The position numbers and the translations under genes are program-made. The notes beneath the pieces were generated by a model, which saw only the letters and a program-made list of their open reading frames with translations, ran no database searches and was not told the origin of the DNA. Below are positions 24,924 to 32,440 of a stretch of DNA of 64,000 bases, piece by piece (within the stretch, counting starts at the first letter, position 1; each line of letters opens with the position of its first letter). The DNA lies in the NCBI GenBank assembly GCA_003451585.1, contig DMEU01000023.1:30418-94417 (forward strand), given 5' to 3'. This DNA is from Candidatus Omnitrophota bacterium (GTDB lineage: Bacteria > Omnitrophota > Gorgyraeia > Velamenicoccales > Velamenicoccaceae).

Positions 24924-24952
24924 ATTCTACAACTGTTAGTGTGATTTTACAA
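24924..24952 (-). promoter_or_regulatory. dnaX promoter, near-copy of 25735-25763
   Basis: TTGTAA (24947-24952), 17-bp spacer, TAGAAT (24924-24929). The spacer and the bases around it are repeated almost exactly at 25735-25763. Confidence 0.7.
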
Positions 24953-25621
24953 TACTTTCTCGCCCCTCAATATTGAAGGCAGAGACCTGGCGTCTATCCT
25001 CATGCCGCCGTCATGCTCTATTTTTATGGTGTAAAGAGTGCCCGGGACAAACATCGCACCCGGCGCCTCTATCTGGGCGTTCTTTATACCCACCTTTTTT
25101 GCCTCTTCCGGGCTCAGCGCATACCCCCAGAACCTCTCCCAAAGCCTCTCTTCAAAAAGGCTGTCCGCGCGCCCTGTCCTATACCCTTGAGGTATTTGCT
25201 TAAGCTTCGTTATCTCGAATTCTCTCGTATTGGCGCCGTCGAGCAGGAAGACCTTCCAAAAAAGGTAAGCGCTCTTGCCCTTAAAAGGATGGTTCTTTTT
25301 AACATAAAAATCATCAAACCGTATCACCAGGGATTGGAACTGAATGATATTGCCGGGAAAGGTGAAATACTTAGGCTCAAGGGGCTCCCCTTTTGCGCCG
25401 TACTCCAGGAATTTAATAGTGGTCATCTTCTTGCCGGCCTTTTCATCGAAATTAACGCCGGTAACAAGGACTTCCGCAATACGCGAATCAGCCTCTAAGC
25501 GTGTTATGACCTCTTTTAACGTCCTGTTCTCATTGATATAGCGCAGGATCCGCTGTTGGATAAAGACCCCGCAGCCTATGATCAATAGAACAATAACAAA
25601 AGATTTTATCAGTTTTTTCAT
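24947..25621 (-). CDS. Membrane-anchored protein of unknown function
   Basis: Starting at ATG 25621, the protein begins MKKLIKSFVIVLLIIGCGVFIQQRIL, a signal anchor, then a short coiled stretch. A periplasmic domain of about 190 residues follows with FPGNIIQFQSLVIRFDDFYV and KGKSAYLFWKVFLLD. I do not recognise the family with certainty; similar proteins occur in uncultivated phyla. A GTG at 25651 would add ten residues. The stop codon overlaps the -35 box of dnaX, and the promoter copy at 25735 probably drives it. Confidence 0.65.
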   Translation of the reverse strand: MKKLIKSFVIVLLIIGCGVFIQQRILRYINENRTLKEVITRLEADSRIAEVLVTGVNFDEKAGKKMTTIKFLEYGAKGEPLEPKYFTFPGNIIQFQSLVIRFDDFYVKKNHPFKGKSAYLFWKVFLLDGANTREFEITKLKQIPQGYRTGRADSLFEERLWERFWGYALSPEEAKKVGIKNAQIEAPGAMFVPGTLYTIKIEHDGGMRIDARSLPSILRGEKVL

Positions 25622-25734
25622 ACGTGAGAAAAGACACGGCTTATCCGCCACAAAAGATCATAAGAAAGCTCATCTAAGACGATAGTCCAGACGATGCCAA
25701 GATCAACACCAAAGTTTTTATGGCATATTGCACG

Positions 25735-25763
25735 CATCTACAACTGTTCGTGTGATCTTACAA
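25735..25763 (-). promoter_or_regulatory. Second copy of the dnaX-type promoter
   Basis: TTGTAA (25758-25763), 17-bp spacer, TAGATG (25735-25740). The spacer differs from the dnaX one at only a few bases. It would drive the anchored-protein gene at 24947-25621. Confidence 0.6.
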
Positions 25764-25776
25764 CAATATCTAAAAC

Positions 25777-26481
25777 TTAATTAACGGGCGGATTTGGCAG
25801 AAAGATACCGGCGATTATAAATATCAGAAAAATGGCACCCAACACGATCCCGAGGATATTCCACCCCGAAAACTTACTATTTATCTCCTCCCCGGGGTTT
25901 ATCTTGGCATTGAGATCATTGATGGCCTTTTGAACCGGCAATAAAGGCACAAATGAAAGAAATCCGGCCAGCCAGAAAGGATCGGGCAGCTTACTTGCGG
26001 CAAGCAATAGAATAAAACAAACCGTGAGCTGTACAGGCTTATAGTCCGCATTGAGGCCATGCTGCTGCGCATACTTCTTTATGACCCTGAATAAACCATT
26101 ACAGAAAAAAATCGCAAACCAGGCCCTCAAACCCGGAATTACCTTTGCGCCATATTTTTCCTTCAGAAATCTCCAATTCTTATAAAACCAGAATATCTCA
26201 TAGAATCCTACTGTAAAGATAGACATTACAATAAGCTTCTTTTTGGAAACCGCAAAAAAAGGCGCTCCAACAGCTTTACGAAAGTCCAGGTCATCTATTT
26301 TACCGGTAAATTTCTTTTGCTCAGGAATATCGGCGCCTCTTGCAACAAGCTCCACTTTAATGGCCTTAAAGGCATCATCCGACCAGCCAAACCTGTCATT
26401 CTCCACCCAGATCGTGTGCAGTTCTTCTACGGATTTTGACTTTAAAGAATTTTTAAAAACCTCAAACTCTGCATTCTGCAT
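25777..26481 (-). CDS. Hypothetical membrane protein, about four helices
   Basis: The 234-residue protein has a soluble N-terminal region (about 1-75: VEELHTIWVENDRFGWSDDAFKAIKVELVARG), then hydrophobic segments near 81-100, 108-128, 147-163, 165-180 and 205-227. The block SIFTVGFYEIFWFYKNWRFLKE resembles DUF4234-like proteins. GGAGGTGA lies five bases before the ATG. Function unknown. Confidence 0.6.
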   Translation of the reverse strand: MQNAEFEVFKNSLKSKSVEELHTIWVENDRFGWSDDAFKAIKVELVARGADIPEQKKFTGKIDDLDFRKAVGAPFFAVSKKKLIVMSIFTVGFYEIFWFYKNWRFLKEKYGAKVIPGLRAWFAIFFCNGLFRVIKKYAQQHGLNADYKPVQLTVCFILLLAASKLPDPFWLAGFLSFVPLLPVQKAINDLNAKINPGEEINSKFSGWNILGIVLGAIFLIFIIAGIFLPNPPVN

Positions 26482-26537
26482 AATGTCACCTCCATGATCT
26501 ATGAATAAACATAAAGCCTACATTCTATTGCGCTCTC

Positions 26538-26660
26538 AAGGTGCGGCGTCGAAGACCAGAGGCTTCGACATCCGCCTTTTGCCGCCAGAGGTGGCAAAAC
26601 TATGGTGCGGCGCCGAAGTCAGGGCCTTCAGCATCCGCCTTTTGCCGCCAGAGGTGGCAA
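26538..26660 (-). repeat. Two tandem structured repeats downstream of tRNA-Ser
   Basis: Two units of about 64 bp start at 26540 and 26604. Each has GGTGCGGCG, a stem (GTCGAAG/CTTCGAC in one, GCCGAAG/CTTCAGC in the other), ATCCGCC, and TTTTGCC/GGCAAAA. On the minus strand the first stem keeps pairing through a compensating change. A related GGTGCGGCGTCGAA occurs at 54852. They cover the 180-bp gap with no gene. Confidence 0.6.
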
Positions 26661-26751
<91 letters not shown>

Positions 26752-26768
26752 GAATTTAATTTATAAGT

Positions 26769-27230
26769 TTAGTTGTTTGCGGCCCTTTTTTTCCTAAAGA
26801 AATCCTTGATGATGGCGGCGCAATCTTCTTTTAAGACACCGCCGGTGACCTTGATGCGGTGGTTGAGCTTTTTATTATGGAGGATGTCAAAAACAGAACC
26901 GGCTGCGCCTGTTTTAGGGTCGCTGGCGCCGTATACCACCCTTAAGATACGGGATAATACCAGGGCGCCCGCGCACATACTGCATGGCTCGATAGTCACA
27001 TATAAAACACAATCTATCAGCCACTTGCTCTTCAAAAAATTTGCCGCCTGGGTAACGGCGAGCATTTCAGCATGGGCCGTGGGATCCCCCAAGAGCTCCA
27101 CCTGATTACAGGAACGGGCGATTATCTTGTTCTTATGGACTATTATCGCCCCCACCGGGACGTCTTCCGAGGAAGACGCTTTATCAGCCTCCCGCAGGGC
27201 CCTCTTCATGAACGATTCGTCGGAGAACAT
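26769..27230 (-). CDS. tadA: tRNA adenosine(34) deaminase TadA
   Basis: Starting at ATG 27230 it gives 153 residues, the family's size. The upstream part of the long frame runs into tRNA-Arg and is rejected. Motifs are HAEM (about residues 58-61) with the catalytic Glu, and PCSMCAGA with the two zinc cysteines. It deaminates A34 of tRNA-Arg(ACG) to inosine. The gene for exactly that tRNA ends nine bases upstream on the same strand. Confidence 0.95.
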   Translation of the reverse strand: MFSDESFMKRALREADKASSSEDVPVGAIIVHKNKIIARSCNQVELLGDPTAHAEMLAVTQAANFLKSKWLIDCVLYVTIEPCSMCAGALVLSRILRVVYGASDPKTGAAGSVFDILHNKKLNHRIKVTGGVLKEDCAAIIKDFFRKKRAANN

Positions 27231-27239
27231 AAAATAAAA

Positions 27240-27313
27240 TGCGCCCAAGTGGGCTCGAACCACTAACCCTCAGCTCCGTAGGCTGATGCTCTATCCAATT
27301 GAGCTATGGGCGC
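27240..27313 (-). tRNA. tRNA-Arg(ACG)
   Basis: The 74-nt minus-strand sequence has GCGCCCA against TGGGCGC, D-arm AGCTCAATTGGATAGAGCA, anticodon arm CAGCCTACGGAGCTG with anticodon ACG, and T-arm GGTTCGAGCC. CCA is not encoded. A34 needs TadA to read CGU, CGC and CGA. Confidence 0.95.
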
Positions 27314-27360
27314 AAAAATCTTTTTGTATCCAATAGCTCAAACTCCTTATATCCAACGAC

Positions 27361-27431
27361 AAGGTGAAACATCTTTTGTTTCACCGCGAAGTGCCGATGG
27401 CAGAGAACCATCGGCGTGAGCTATGGGCGCG
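27361..27431. repeat. Two hairpins and a tRNA-Arg 5' fragment
   Basis: GGTGAAACA pairs with TGTTTCACC (27363-27385) and CCGATGG with CCATCGG (27394-27413). GAGCTATGGGCGC (27418-27430) repeats the first 13 bases of tRNA-Arg (27301-27313). They lie in the gap between the CheX gene and tRNA-Arg. No T-run follows the stems, so they are not ordinary terminators. Confidence 0.5.
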
Positions 27432-27463
27432 GAATCTTAAAAATAATCGGCGCGGAGACAAGG

Positions 27464-27982
27464 CTAAACCGTGGACGACTTTTCCATAAAGACATCTATG
27501 GTCAGAAGCGATCTGCCCGCGTTGGAAAAATTCAAAGTATGCTTGGCAGTCGCCTCTATGCCGTAATCCTGGTTGATAACGCCGTAAAAATTCTCAGGAA
27601 GGGACAACTGCACATCTTCGTACCCTAAATTCACAAGCTCTGTCTTAAAACAGCCGGCAATGACATTGCAGAATTCTCCGCACATATCTTCAAGCTCTGC
27701 CTGGCCTGAAAACTCATCTAATTCCAAAGCTCCAAAAAGGTTCTTTATATTGAACTTCGATATATAAACTATCAGTCCGCCCTTTACAACTGCATCCTTT
27801 TCTTTTTGCTGCAATATCATGACCGACGTAAAAGTATTTTCCGTGGCCATGGCGCGGATATTGACCACGTTGACATTGCGCAGCTCGGGCATCTCCGTTA
27901 AGACTATCTGCGACATATTGCGCAGCGTCTTATTGACCGCGCGCATGCCGCTTGTAACTATATCCACAATATTAAGCTTCAT
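27464..27982 (-). CDS. CheX-like CheY-P phosphatase
   Basis: The 172-residue protein has the CheC/CheX fold, with DMCGEFCNVIAGCFKTELVNLGY carrying the E-x2-N catalytic pair of CheX/CheC phosphatases. VVKGGLIVYISKFN and LLTIDVFMEKS are matching strands. It is the last gene of the chemosensory locus and starts at the stop of its paralogue (1-base overlap). It should remove phosphate from one of the many receivers here. Confidence 0.8.
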   Translation of the reverse strand: MKLNIVDIVTSGMRAVNKTLRNMSQIVLTEMPELRNVNVVNIRAMATENTFTSVMILQQKEKDAVVKGGLIVYISKFNIKNLFGALELDEFSGQAELEDMCGEFCNVIAGCFKTELVNLGYEDVQLSLPENFYGVINQDYGIEATAKHTLNFSNAGRSLLTIDVFMEKSSTV

Positions 27983-28545
27983 CAGCCCTTCTTCTCGAAG
28001 AATTTCCTGAGTTCTTCCTCTGCCTCGGATTTCTGCTCTTTGAACCTCTCATACGCGGTCTTTCCCGTATCGGACTTGACCTGATAAAACATCAAGAATT
28101 CAAAACTGCAGTCAGCGCATGATACGAAAAGCCTGAGAGATTCCATTTTTGCCATACTGCCTATGCTCAGCCCGTCAGAAGTCCTGACAAAAGAAGGAAT
28201 GCTAAGCACAAAGTCATAACCTGCCGGCTCCAATCTTGTCTTTATGCCTCCTGCTATGATATTAAGCACTTCCCCTACACCCTCAAGAGAATCCGAAGTA
28301 AGTTCTTTGGGATCACAGCCCAGGATCTTTGAGATGATCTTCGCGGCTGATTCCTGAGAAAATAAGATAAAAATAGTGCCTTCTAATTTACCGGCTATAC
28401 CCAAAGATACTGCCACGTTACCATCATCCTTTAGCTCCAGCATATTTTCGCTGTCCTTTATAACGGGCATCACAGATACAATAGTAGTCAGGGCCTCGGT
28501 AATCGATTCTTTCACCGCCAGGGTAACTTGTTCTTTTAATGACAT
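27982..28545 (-). CDS. CheX-like CheY-P phosphatase, second copy
   Basis: The 187-residue protein has GVGEVLNIIAGGIKTRLEPAGYDFVLSIPSFV, the E-x2-N helix of CheX. NVAVSLGIAGKLEGTIFILFS and LRLFVSCADCSFEFLMFYQV are the characteristic strands. A charged C-terminal helix (KEQKSEAEEELRKFFEKKG) extends it. Adjacent CheX-like paralogues may serve the two CheA systems separately. Confidence 0.8.
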   Translation of the reverse strand: MSLKEQVTLAVKESITEALTTIVSVMPVIKDSENMLELKDDGNVAVSLGIAGKLEGTIFILFSQESAAKIISKILGCDPKELTSDSLEGVGEVLNIIAGGIKTRLEPAGYDFVLSIPSFVRTSDGLSIGSMAKMESLRLFVSCADCSFEFLMFYQVKSDTGKTAYERFKEQKSEAEEELRKFFEKKG

Positions 28546-28580
28546 GTTTTTCTCCGAGGTTTTAAAATAAATAGTATGCC

Positions 28581-28961
28581 TTATTTCTTCAGAACAGGCT
28601 CTATCTTCTCACGCAGCTGATCAGGCGTGAAAGGCTTTACTATATAACCTGTCAAAAGCGGATGTTTTTCGTAAGCTTCCTTGATCCTTGCCTCGGTACC
28701 TTCGGAAGTGACCATGAAAAAAGGTATTTTTGCCACCTGCGGCACCTTTGCCACGCCTTCCAGGAACTGGGCGCCTGTCATATTAGGCATGTTCCAATCG
28801 CAAAGGATCAGGCCAATTTCGCTGAAATTAATGCCGAGCAGCTGAATAGCCTGCTGGCCGTCACCTGCTTCCAGTATCTCATTATCAAACCCGGCCTTAC
28901 GGATAATCTGCCCAATGAGCTTTCTCTGCAACGACGAATCATCAATTACCAGGATCTTCAT
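28581..28961 (-). CDS. Single-domain response regulator (CheY-like)
   Basis: Start ATG 28961 follows GGAGGGGG. The 126-residue receiver has IDDSSLQRKLIGQ (acidic pocket), LILCDWNMPNMTG (phospho-Asp) and VKPFTPDQL (conserved Lys). No output domain. The pattern ILVIDDSSLQRKLIGQIIRKAG resembles chemotaxis CheY. It lies between the cheX pair and cheB. Confidence 0.9.
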   Translation of the reverse strand: MKILVIDDSSLQRKLIGQIIRKAGFDNEILEAGDGQQAIQLLGINFSEIGLILCDWNMPNMTGAQFLEGVAKVPQVAKIPFFMVTSEGTEARIKEAYEKHPLLTGYIVKPFTPDQLREKIEPVLKK

Positions 28962-29022
28962 GCGTACCCCCTCCAATATAGACACTTATTATAACAAAAT
29001 AAAAAACTTTGAAAACTATAAT

Positions 29023-30072
29023 CTACGCGGCCTCAGAACACAGCCGGATCAACTCCTGCGGGATATCGCAAAGGTTCACGACCTTATCTACGCCGCCTGA
29101 CTCAACGGCCTGCTTAGGCATGCCGAAAACAACACAGCTTTCCTCATCCTGCGCCAGCGTAAAGGCACCTGCCTCTTTCATCTTCAGCATGCCGGACGCA
29201 CCATCCTTGCCCATGCCAGAGAGGATGACGCCTATCGCGTTCTTCCCGGCGTATTTTGCCACAGAATTAAAAAGCACCTCTACCGACGGACGCTGCCGGC
29301 AGACAAGCGGCCCTTCCTTGATCTGCACGTAATACCTCGCCCCGCTGCGCGCAAGCAGCATATGGTAATTGCCGGGCGCGACCAGAGCGATACCGGGAAG
29401 CACTGTATCGCCGTCCTTGGCCTCCCGGACCTCTATCTTACACTGCCTGTTGAGGTCATCGGCGAATATCTTCGTAAAACGCTCGGGCATATGCTGGGTA
29501 ATGACTATGCCGGGAAACATGCGGGGCAAAACCGGCAATATGCTGCGTATCGCCTCAACACCCCCGGTAGACGCGCCCACAGCTATCACCTTATTAGTTG
29601 TCCGTATCATAGAGCTCGAAGAAGGGCCTAAAGGTTTTTTCGCGCAGTAGACCTTGTTCATTAACCGGTGTTTTGTGGCGGCAGCGCCCTTGACCTTGTC
29701 CGATAACATCACCACCATCTCTTCCAGTTTATAAGGCATGTCGATAACCGGCTTTTCCATGACCTCGACAGCACCAAGCTCAAACGCCTTCAAGGCTGTT
29801 TCGCTCGACGCAGGGGTAAGGGAACTGAACACAACCACAGGGATGGGGTAATACTTCCGGAGCTTCTCTAGGAACGTGATGCCGTCCATACGCGGCATTT
29901 CAATATCGAGGGTCAAAACATCGGGCTTTAACGCTATTATCTTCTCTCTTGCCGCGTAAGGGTCGGCGGCAGTGCCCACTACCTCTATCTCGGGATCTTT
30001 AGCCAGCTCGCGCGAAAGCATGTCCCGCACCACCGCCGAGTCATCCACAATCAATAATCGTATTCTCTCCAC
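29023..30072 (-). CDS. cheB: CheB methylesterase/deamidase, system II
   Basis: A receiver (about 1-120, D56) is linked to a methylesterase domain. VGASTGG carries catalytic S168, TQHMPERFT carries H194, and SGMGKDG carries D290. It removes methyl groups from MCPs when phosphorylated by CheA. Length is normal (349). It is downstream of the degenerate cheD gene and near the cheR at 30634. Confidence 0.95.
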   Translation of the reverse strand: MERIRLLIVDDSAVVRDMLSRELAKDPEIEVVGTAADPYAAREKIIALKPDVLTLDIEMPRMDGITFLEKLRKYYPIPVVVFSSLTPASSETALKAFELGAVEVMEKPVIDMPYKLEEMVVMLSDKVKGAAATKHRLMNKVYCAKKPLGPSSSSMIRTTNKVIAVGASTGGVEAIRSILPVLPRMFPGIVITQHMPERFTKIFADDLNRQCKIEVREAKDGDTVLPGIALVAPGNYHMLLARSGARYYVQIKEGPLVCRQRPSVEVLFNSVAKYAGKNAIGVILSGMGKDGASGMLKMKEAGAFTLAQDEESCVVFGMPKQAVESGGVDKVVNLCDIPQELIRLCSEAA

Positions 30073-30116
30073 TCAAAAATCCTAATCTTTAGGTTACTGA
30101 GGGTTACGACGGTAAC

Positions 30117-30617
30117 CTACCCAGTTAAATACTCCGGAGCCCAATCCGTTAAACGCACTTTTTTTGTCTTATACACTACGGTATCACCCGAAAAAGTATT
30201 AAAAATGATCTTGCGGCCTACCGCGCCGCCGACATCTTCGGAGACCACCGATATGCGCATACGCCTGAGGATATGCCTTACCGCCTTTAAGGTCCTGGCC
30301 GCCCTCTTTTCCGATACGCCCCTCAGGCTACCTCCGCCGAACACCTGTGCCTCCAGATGGTTAATGCGGGACGAAGATGAAATAAATTGCCTGACCAACA
30401 ATGGGATAGCCACATCAGCGTGATAATTCGTCCGCCGCTGCCTGGGGCCAGATTTTGGAAAAATACAATGCGCCATGCCCCCAAAACGCCGCGCCCTGTC
30501 CCAAATAGTCACCACCACACCATTGCCGCAGACAGACAGGGCGAGCGACGGCTTATCGCTGAAAACCACATGCCCGGCATGGACAAAACACCTGTAAAAC
30601 TGCAGTTGGCCTTTCAT
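30117..30617 (-). CDS. CheD-family protein lacking the catalytic cysteine
   Basis: The fold is CheD: VVVTIWDRARRFGGMAHCIFPK, VRQFISSSSRINHLEAQVFGGGSL and AARTLKAVRHILRRMRISVVSEDVGGAVGRKIIFNTFSGD. The usual LGSCV box reads CGNGV, so the catalytic Cys position is Gly33, while the catalytic His (H50) remains. The glutamine deamidase reaction should be lost unless C30 takes over. It may bind CheC/CheX-type proteins or MCPs without catalysis. It lies between cheB and cheR. Confidence 0.8.
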   Translation of the reverse strand: MKGQLQFYRCFVHAGHVVFSDKPSLALSVCGNGVVVTIWDRARRFGGMAHCIFPKSGPRQRRTNYHADVAIPLLVRQFISSSSRINHLEAQVFGGGSLRGVSEKRAARTLKAVRHILRRMRISVVSEDVGGAVGRKIIFNTFSGDTVVYKTKKVRLTDWAPEYLTG

Positions 30618-30633
30618 ATCCTCCGAAAATATA

Positions 30634-31479
30634 TTATTTACGATATACCGCCGGAGCCACGTTCTTAAACCCGACGTTTATGCCCAGCAGGCTCTCTGAA
30701 TGTCCGGTGAAGAAATAACCGCCATCTGCCATGCAATTATAGAACTTTTTCACAAGCGCCTTCTGCGTTTCTTTGTCAAAATATATCATGACATTCCTGC
30801 AAAAAATTATATCGGGTTTGCTTGAAAAAGGAAAGACATCATCCATAAGGTTCAGGCGCCCTAAAATGATCTGATTTTTCAGGCTGTCCTTTACCCTGTA
30901 ACAGGGCACGCCGTCTCTAAGCACTTGATCGAAATATTTGTTTGTCAGGTCCAAGGGCACTTTTTTCAGCTTTTCCGCCTCGTAAACCGCGGCCCTTGCG
31001 CGCCCCAATGCCTTAGTGGAGATGTCCGTGCCGAGCACCTTTACATTCCACATCAACGGGTCTTTTAAAAACTCGGCCAAAACAATGAGAATGGAATAAA
31101 CTTCCTCCCCTGACGAGCAGGCCGCCGACCATATCCTAAACTTCCTGTCCCTTGCGGCATTTTTTCTCTTTATGATATCTGGGAATGCGACTTCTTTTAA
31201 AAATGAAAAGTGGGGCTCTTCGCGGAAAAAAGACGTGACATTGGTGCTTATGGCATTAATGAATTCGATGAGCTCGTCGTAATGGGCCTTATGCACGACA
31301 TAGGCGTAGTACTCCCCGAATGAACTGAAACTATAGCGCCTCATGCGGCTTAAGAGGCGCGCCTTGACAAGGTCCTTTTTGGAATCGCCCAGGTTTATGC
31401 CGCTGCGCTTATACACAAGCTCGGCTATATCCTTATATTCCTTTTCCGTTATGGTCACACTGCCCAGGAACGCATCCAT
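30634..31479 (-). CDS. cheR: CheR MCP methyltransferase, system II
   Basis: The 281-residue protein has an N-terminal helical domain, then SAFREEPHFSFLKE-type TSFFRE (about 85-95), IWSAACSSGEEVYSILI as the SAM site, VLGTDIS, and FCRNVMIYFDKETQKALV. It transfers methyl groups from SAM to MCP glutamates. It ends GYFFTGHSESLLGINVGFKNVAPAVYRK, as in full-length CheR. The gap to the next gene is 11 bases. Confidence 0.95.
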   Translation of the reverse strand: MDAFLGSVTITEKEYKDIAELVYKRSGINLGDSKKDLVKARLLSRMRRYSFSSFGEYYAYVVHKAHYDELIEFINAISTNVTSFFREEPHFSFLKEVAFPDIIKRKNAARDRKFRIWSAACSSGEEVYSILIVLAEFLKDPLMWNVKVLGTDISTKALGRARAAVYEAEKLKKVPLDLTNKYFDQVLRDGVPCYRVKDSLKNQIILGRLNLMDDVFPFSSKPDIIFCRNVMIYFDKETQKALVKKFYNCMADGGYFFTGHSESLLGINVGFKNVAPAVYRK

Positions 31480-31490
31480 TTAATGGCCCC

Positions 31491-32435
31491 TTATATCTTA
31501 TTGAGCTCTTCGGCCGTCTTCTTCTTGACATATGTCGCGGCAGCCATCTTGACCTTAGACACCAAAACAGACCTGACGATATCCGGCCTGGCGTAAAGAT
31601 CCAGCTCTGCCTTATCGATTACATCTATCGCGCCTATCTTTTTGGCCTGCTCCCGTATCTTGCTGCCGGCCTGCACGATAGTGCTTATGATTATCACCGG
31701 CGTAGGCTTATAGAGAAAAAGCTTCTTAAGAAAAGTTATGCCGTCCATCTTTGGCATCACTATATCAAGGCAGATCACGTCCGGGTCGTACTCAAGCAAT
31801 AATTCACGCGCCTGATAAGGGTTTTCAGCCTCACCGACAACATCTATCTGCGGATCCTCCCTTAAGGCGGATGAAATAATGCAACGAACTGTCTTTGAAT
31901 CATCGACTATGAGTACGCGCACCCTGCGGTTCATTAAGTCTTTCTTCTTTTCAAGGATAAGGCGCGTATCTTCGGAGCGCTGTATGCGGCGGACTTCCAC
32001 CTCGCCGGTCCAGGTCTTAAAATGGACCTTGCGTCCGTGGTCGCCGCTGACATCGCGGTCATTTATGACGCGAATATCGTTCTCATCGAGTATGCTGCGG
32101 GCTACGGCTAAATTCCTGGAGCCTATGCCGTTTTCCACATTCAGATGGCCGACCACATTGCCTCCACCCAGGATAGTCGCTTCCATATTCGAGGCGTTCT
32201 TATCGCAGGAAAGCATCATACCGATAAGGGTCTTCATCGAATAATCGCCGAATTTTCCGGAGGGCGTGTGGCCGTCTGGGGTCCTGTCGAGCATGAAATG
32301 ATTCATGCCGCCAACCTTGAACTTGCGGTTAAAAAGACACACCGACACGCAGGAGCCAAGAAGGGTCGCGATCTCCGCGGGTTCTTTGGAAAAACACAGC
32401 TCCGTAGGAAGTAAAAATATTTTTTTGGTTTCCAT
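31491..32435 (-). CDS. CheD fused to a CheB-like receiver
   Basis: Residues 1-160 are a CheD domain with the intact LGSCVSV box (C29) and GGMNHFML (H46). Residues about 170-300 are a receiver (RVRVLIVDDSKTVRCIISSAL, VICLDIVMPKMDGITFLKKL, IDKAELD) closest in style to the CheB receiver, but no methylesterase follows. The start ATG at 32435 was preferred to the TTG at 32444. A receptor deamidase under phosphorylation control is the obvious reading. I know no standard family with this exact layout. Confidence 0.85.
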   Translation of the reverse strand: METKKIFLLPTELCFSKEPAEIATLLGSCVSVCLFNRKFKVGGMNHFMLDRTPDGHTPSGKFGDYSMKTLIGMMLSCDKNASNMEATILGGGNVVGHLNVENGIGSRNLAVARSILDENDIRVINDRDVSGDHGRKVHFKTWTGEVEVRRIQRSEDTRLILEKKKDLMNRRVRVLIVDDSKTVRCIISSALREDPQIDVVGEAENPYQARELLLEYDPDVICLDIVMPKMDGITFLKKLFLYKPTPVIIISTIVQAGSKIREQAKKIGAIDVIDKAELDLYARPDIVRSVLVSKVKMAAATYVKKKTAEELNKI

Positions 32436-32440
32436 ATACG

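Noticed and set aside
27394..27413. Terminator at the end of the chemosensory locus
   Set aside because: The CCGATGG/CCATCGG stem is perfect but no T-run follows on either strand.
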